NCBI GenBank assembly: GCA_937880175.1 | Contig: CALFLO010000170.1 | Coordinates: 1-15,915 of the forward strand | Direction: 5' to 3' | Length of the DNA: 15,915 bases | Source: an uncultured Gluconobacter sp. | Lineage (GTDB): Bacteria; Pseudomonadota; Alphaproteobacteria; Acetobacterales; Acetobacteraceae | Shown: positions 15,057-15,915 of the stretch, in pieces | Numbering within the stretch: the first letter of the stretch is position 1 | How the letters are laid out: every line of letters begins with the position of its first letter | Position numbers and translations under genes: made by a program | Notes under the pieces: generated by a model | What the model was told of the DNA's origin: nothing | The model's input: only the letters and a program-made list of their open reading frames with translations | Database searches by the model: none

Positions 15057-15915
15057 TCACTTCCGAAAGCGCCGCCAGCTCTCACAAATGCTCCCCGCCA
15101 GATACCCCGGCACAACACTCCGCATCGCCGTCGGAACAATCCCGAGCGACTGCAAATTGCCCGGCCCCGGCTGCACCACATTATCGAGCCCCATCATCAC
15201 GACCTGATCCCGCGTCAGCAGATGCCCCGGCAACGGCTCAAGGATTTCCGCCTCCAGCTTCGCCACCCAGCCCGGCACCGGCAACAGCAACCGCCGACGC
15301 CCCGACGCCTCCAGCACGAACGCCATCAGTTCCTTCATGGTCAGCACATCCGGTCCACCGGCTTCGACCGTCATGCCCTCATGGCCCGGCGCAACCAGCG
15401 CCATCACCGCCTGCGCCACATCCCCCACATAGACCGGCTGGAAATGCGTCCCCGCCGCAAAAACCGGCAGCACCGGCGAGAGCTTCGCAATCAGCGCGAA
15501 CATGTTGAAGAAACTGTCCTCCGGCCCGAAAATCACCGAAGGCCGCAACAGGGCCGCTTCGGGAAACACCTCCCGCACCCCCTGTTCCGCCAGCCCCTTG
15601 CTCCGCCCGTAATTCCCCGGGGACGTCACTGACGCACCAATCGCCGACATATGCAGGTACTGCCCCACGCCCTCACGCCGCGCCACAAGCGCCGCCAGAC
15701 GCGCACCCTCCACATTGACGCGATGCATCGCCCGCACATCCGGCGACATGATCGACACGAGATTGAGCCCCGCATCCGCCCCGGCAAACAGACGCTCCAG
15801 CGACGCCTCGTCATTCACGGACGCCTTGACGAATTCCACGCGCCCGTCTCCGGGAAACCGCGCCAGCGCCTGATCGCTCTCCGGGTTCCGGCTCCCCACC
15901 CGCACAACACGCCCC
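15057..15915 (-). CDS. NDUFA9-like / NAD(P)-dependent epimerase family protein (5' end beyond right edge)
   Basis: The minus-strand frame stays open to the right edge, so the start codon and the N-terminal glycine-rich NAD(P) loop are outside the window. The first visible residues (GRVVRVGSRNPE) look like the second beta-strand of a Rossmann fold. About 285 residues are present. Supporting features are the extended-SDR-type active site YGRSK (Tyr codon at 15609-15611, Lys codon at 15597-15599), MHRVNVEG before it, and RPSVIFGPEDSFFNMFA. That last motif is characteristic of the complex I NDUFA9-like branch of atypical SDRs in alphaproteobacteria. In that family the protein binds NADPH and associates with respiratory complex I; whether that holds here is inference. 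A GTG at 15905 is not a credible start, because it would remove the cofactor loop. Confidence 0.85.
   Translation of the reverse strand, partial: GRVVRVGSRNPESDQALARFPGDGRVEFVKASVNDEASLERLFAGADAGLNLVSIMSPDVRAMHRVNVEGARLAALVARREGVGQYLHMSAIGASVTSPGNYGRSKGLAEQGVREVFPEAALLRPSVIFGPEDSFFNMFALIAKLSPVLPVFAAGTHFQPVYVGDVAQAVMALVAPGHEGMTVEAGGPDVLTMKELMAFVLEASGRRRLLLPVPGWVAKLEAEILEPLPGHLLTRDQVVMMGLDNVVQPGPGNLQSLGIVPTAMRSVVPGYLAGSICESWRRFRK

Overview
The window looks like chromosomal DNA from an acetic acid bacterium (Acetobacteraceae, most likely Gluconobacter or a close relative). The reasons are high G+C with strongly GC-biased third codon positions, a membrane-anchored PQQ dehydrogenase of the glucose/quinate/shikimate family, and alphaproteobacterial-type housekeeping genes. 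No tRNA, rRNA, insertion sequence, CRISPR array or prophage gene is visible. The assignment to genus is inference from the PQQ enzyme and general style, not from a marker gene.

Layout from left to right. Positions 1-2157 (minus) hold uvrB, which runs off the left edge. A 166-bp divergent gap follows, then a small unrecognised Q-rich helical protein at 2324-2737 (plus). An AT-rich, palindrome-rich regulatory region (about 2738-2917) leads into a candidate 29-codon leader ORF (2918-3007). Its stop overlaps the start of the PQQ dehydrogenase (3004-5367, plus). A perfect 16-bp bidirectional terminator (5383-5420) separates that gene from a leftward pair: an M3-family oligoendopeptidase F (6806-8620) followed 8 nt later by an ABC1/AarF atypical kinase (5436-6797). 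A 306-bp gap follows. Next is the leftward operon gltD (13462-14901) then gltB (8927-13465), coding for the two subunits of glutamate synthase with a 4-nt ATGA overlap. A 155-bp gap with a palindrome and a tiny leader-like ORF precedes gltD. The right edge cuts a Rossmann-fold NDUFA9/NAD-epimerase-like gene (15057 to beyond 15915, minus).

Functionally the region mixes DNA repair (uvrB), periplasmic incomplete oxidation feeding electrons to ubiquinone (PQQ dehydrogenase), a possible ubiquinone/lipid-related kinase (ABC1), peptide turnover (pepF), ammonia assimilation (gltD-gltB), and a possible complex I-associated protein. I see no wholly new multi-gene system. The most interesting material is regulatory. 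First, the PQQ dehydrogenase Shine-Dalgarno sits inside a 6-bp hairpin that a translated leader ORF would have to open. Second, a perfect Shine-Dalgarno plus 5-codon ORF ending in a glutamine codon lies just upstream of a perfect hairpin in the gltD leader. The exact substrate of the PQQ dehydrogenase is also open, because it lacks part of the glucose dehydrogenase signature.
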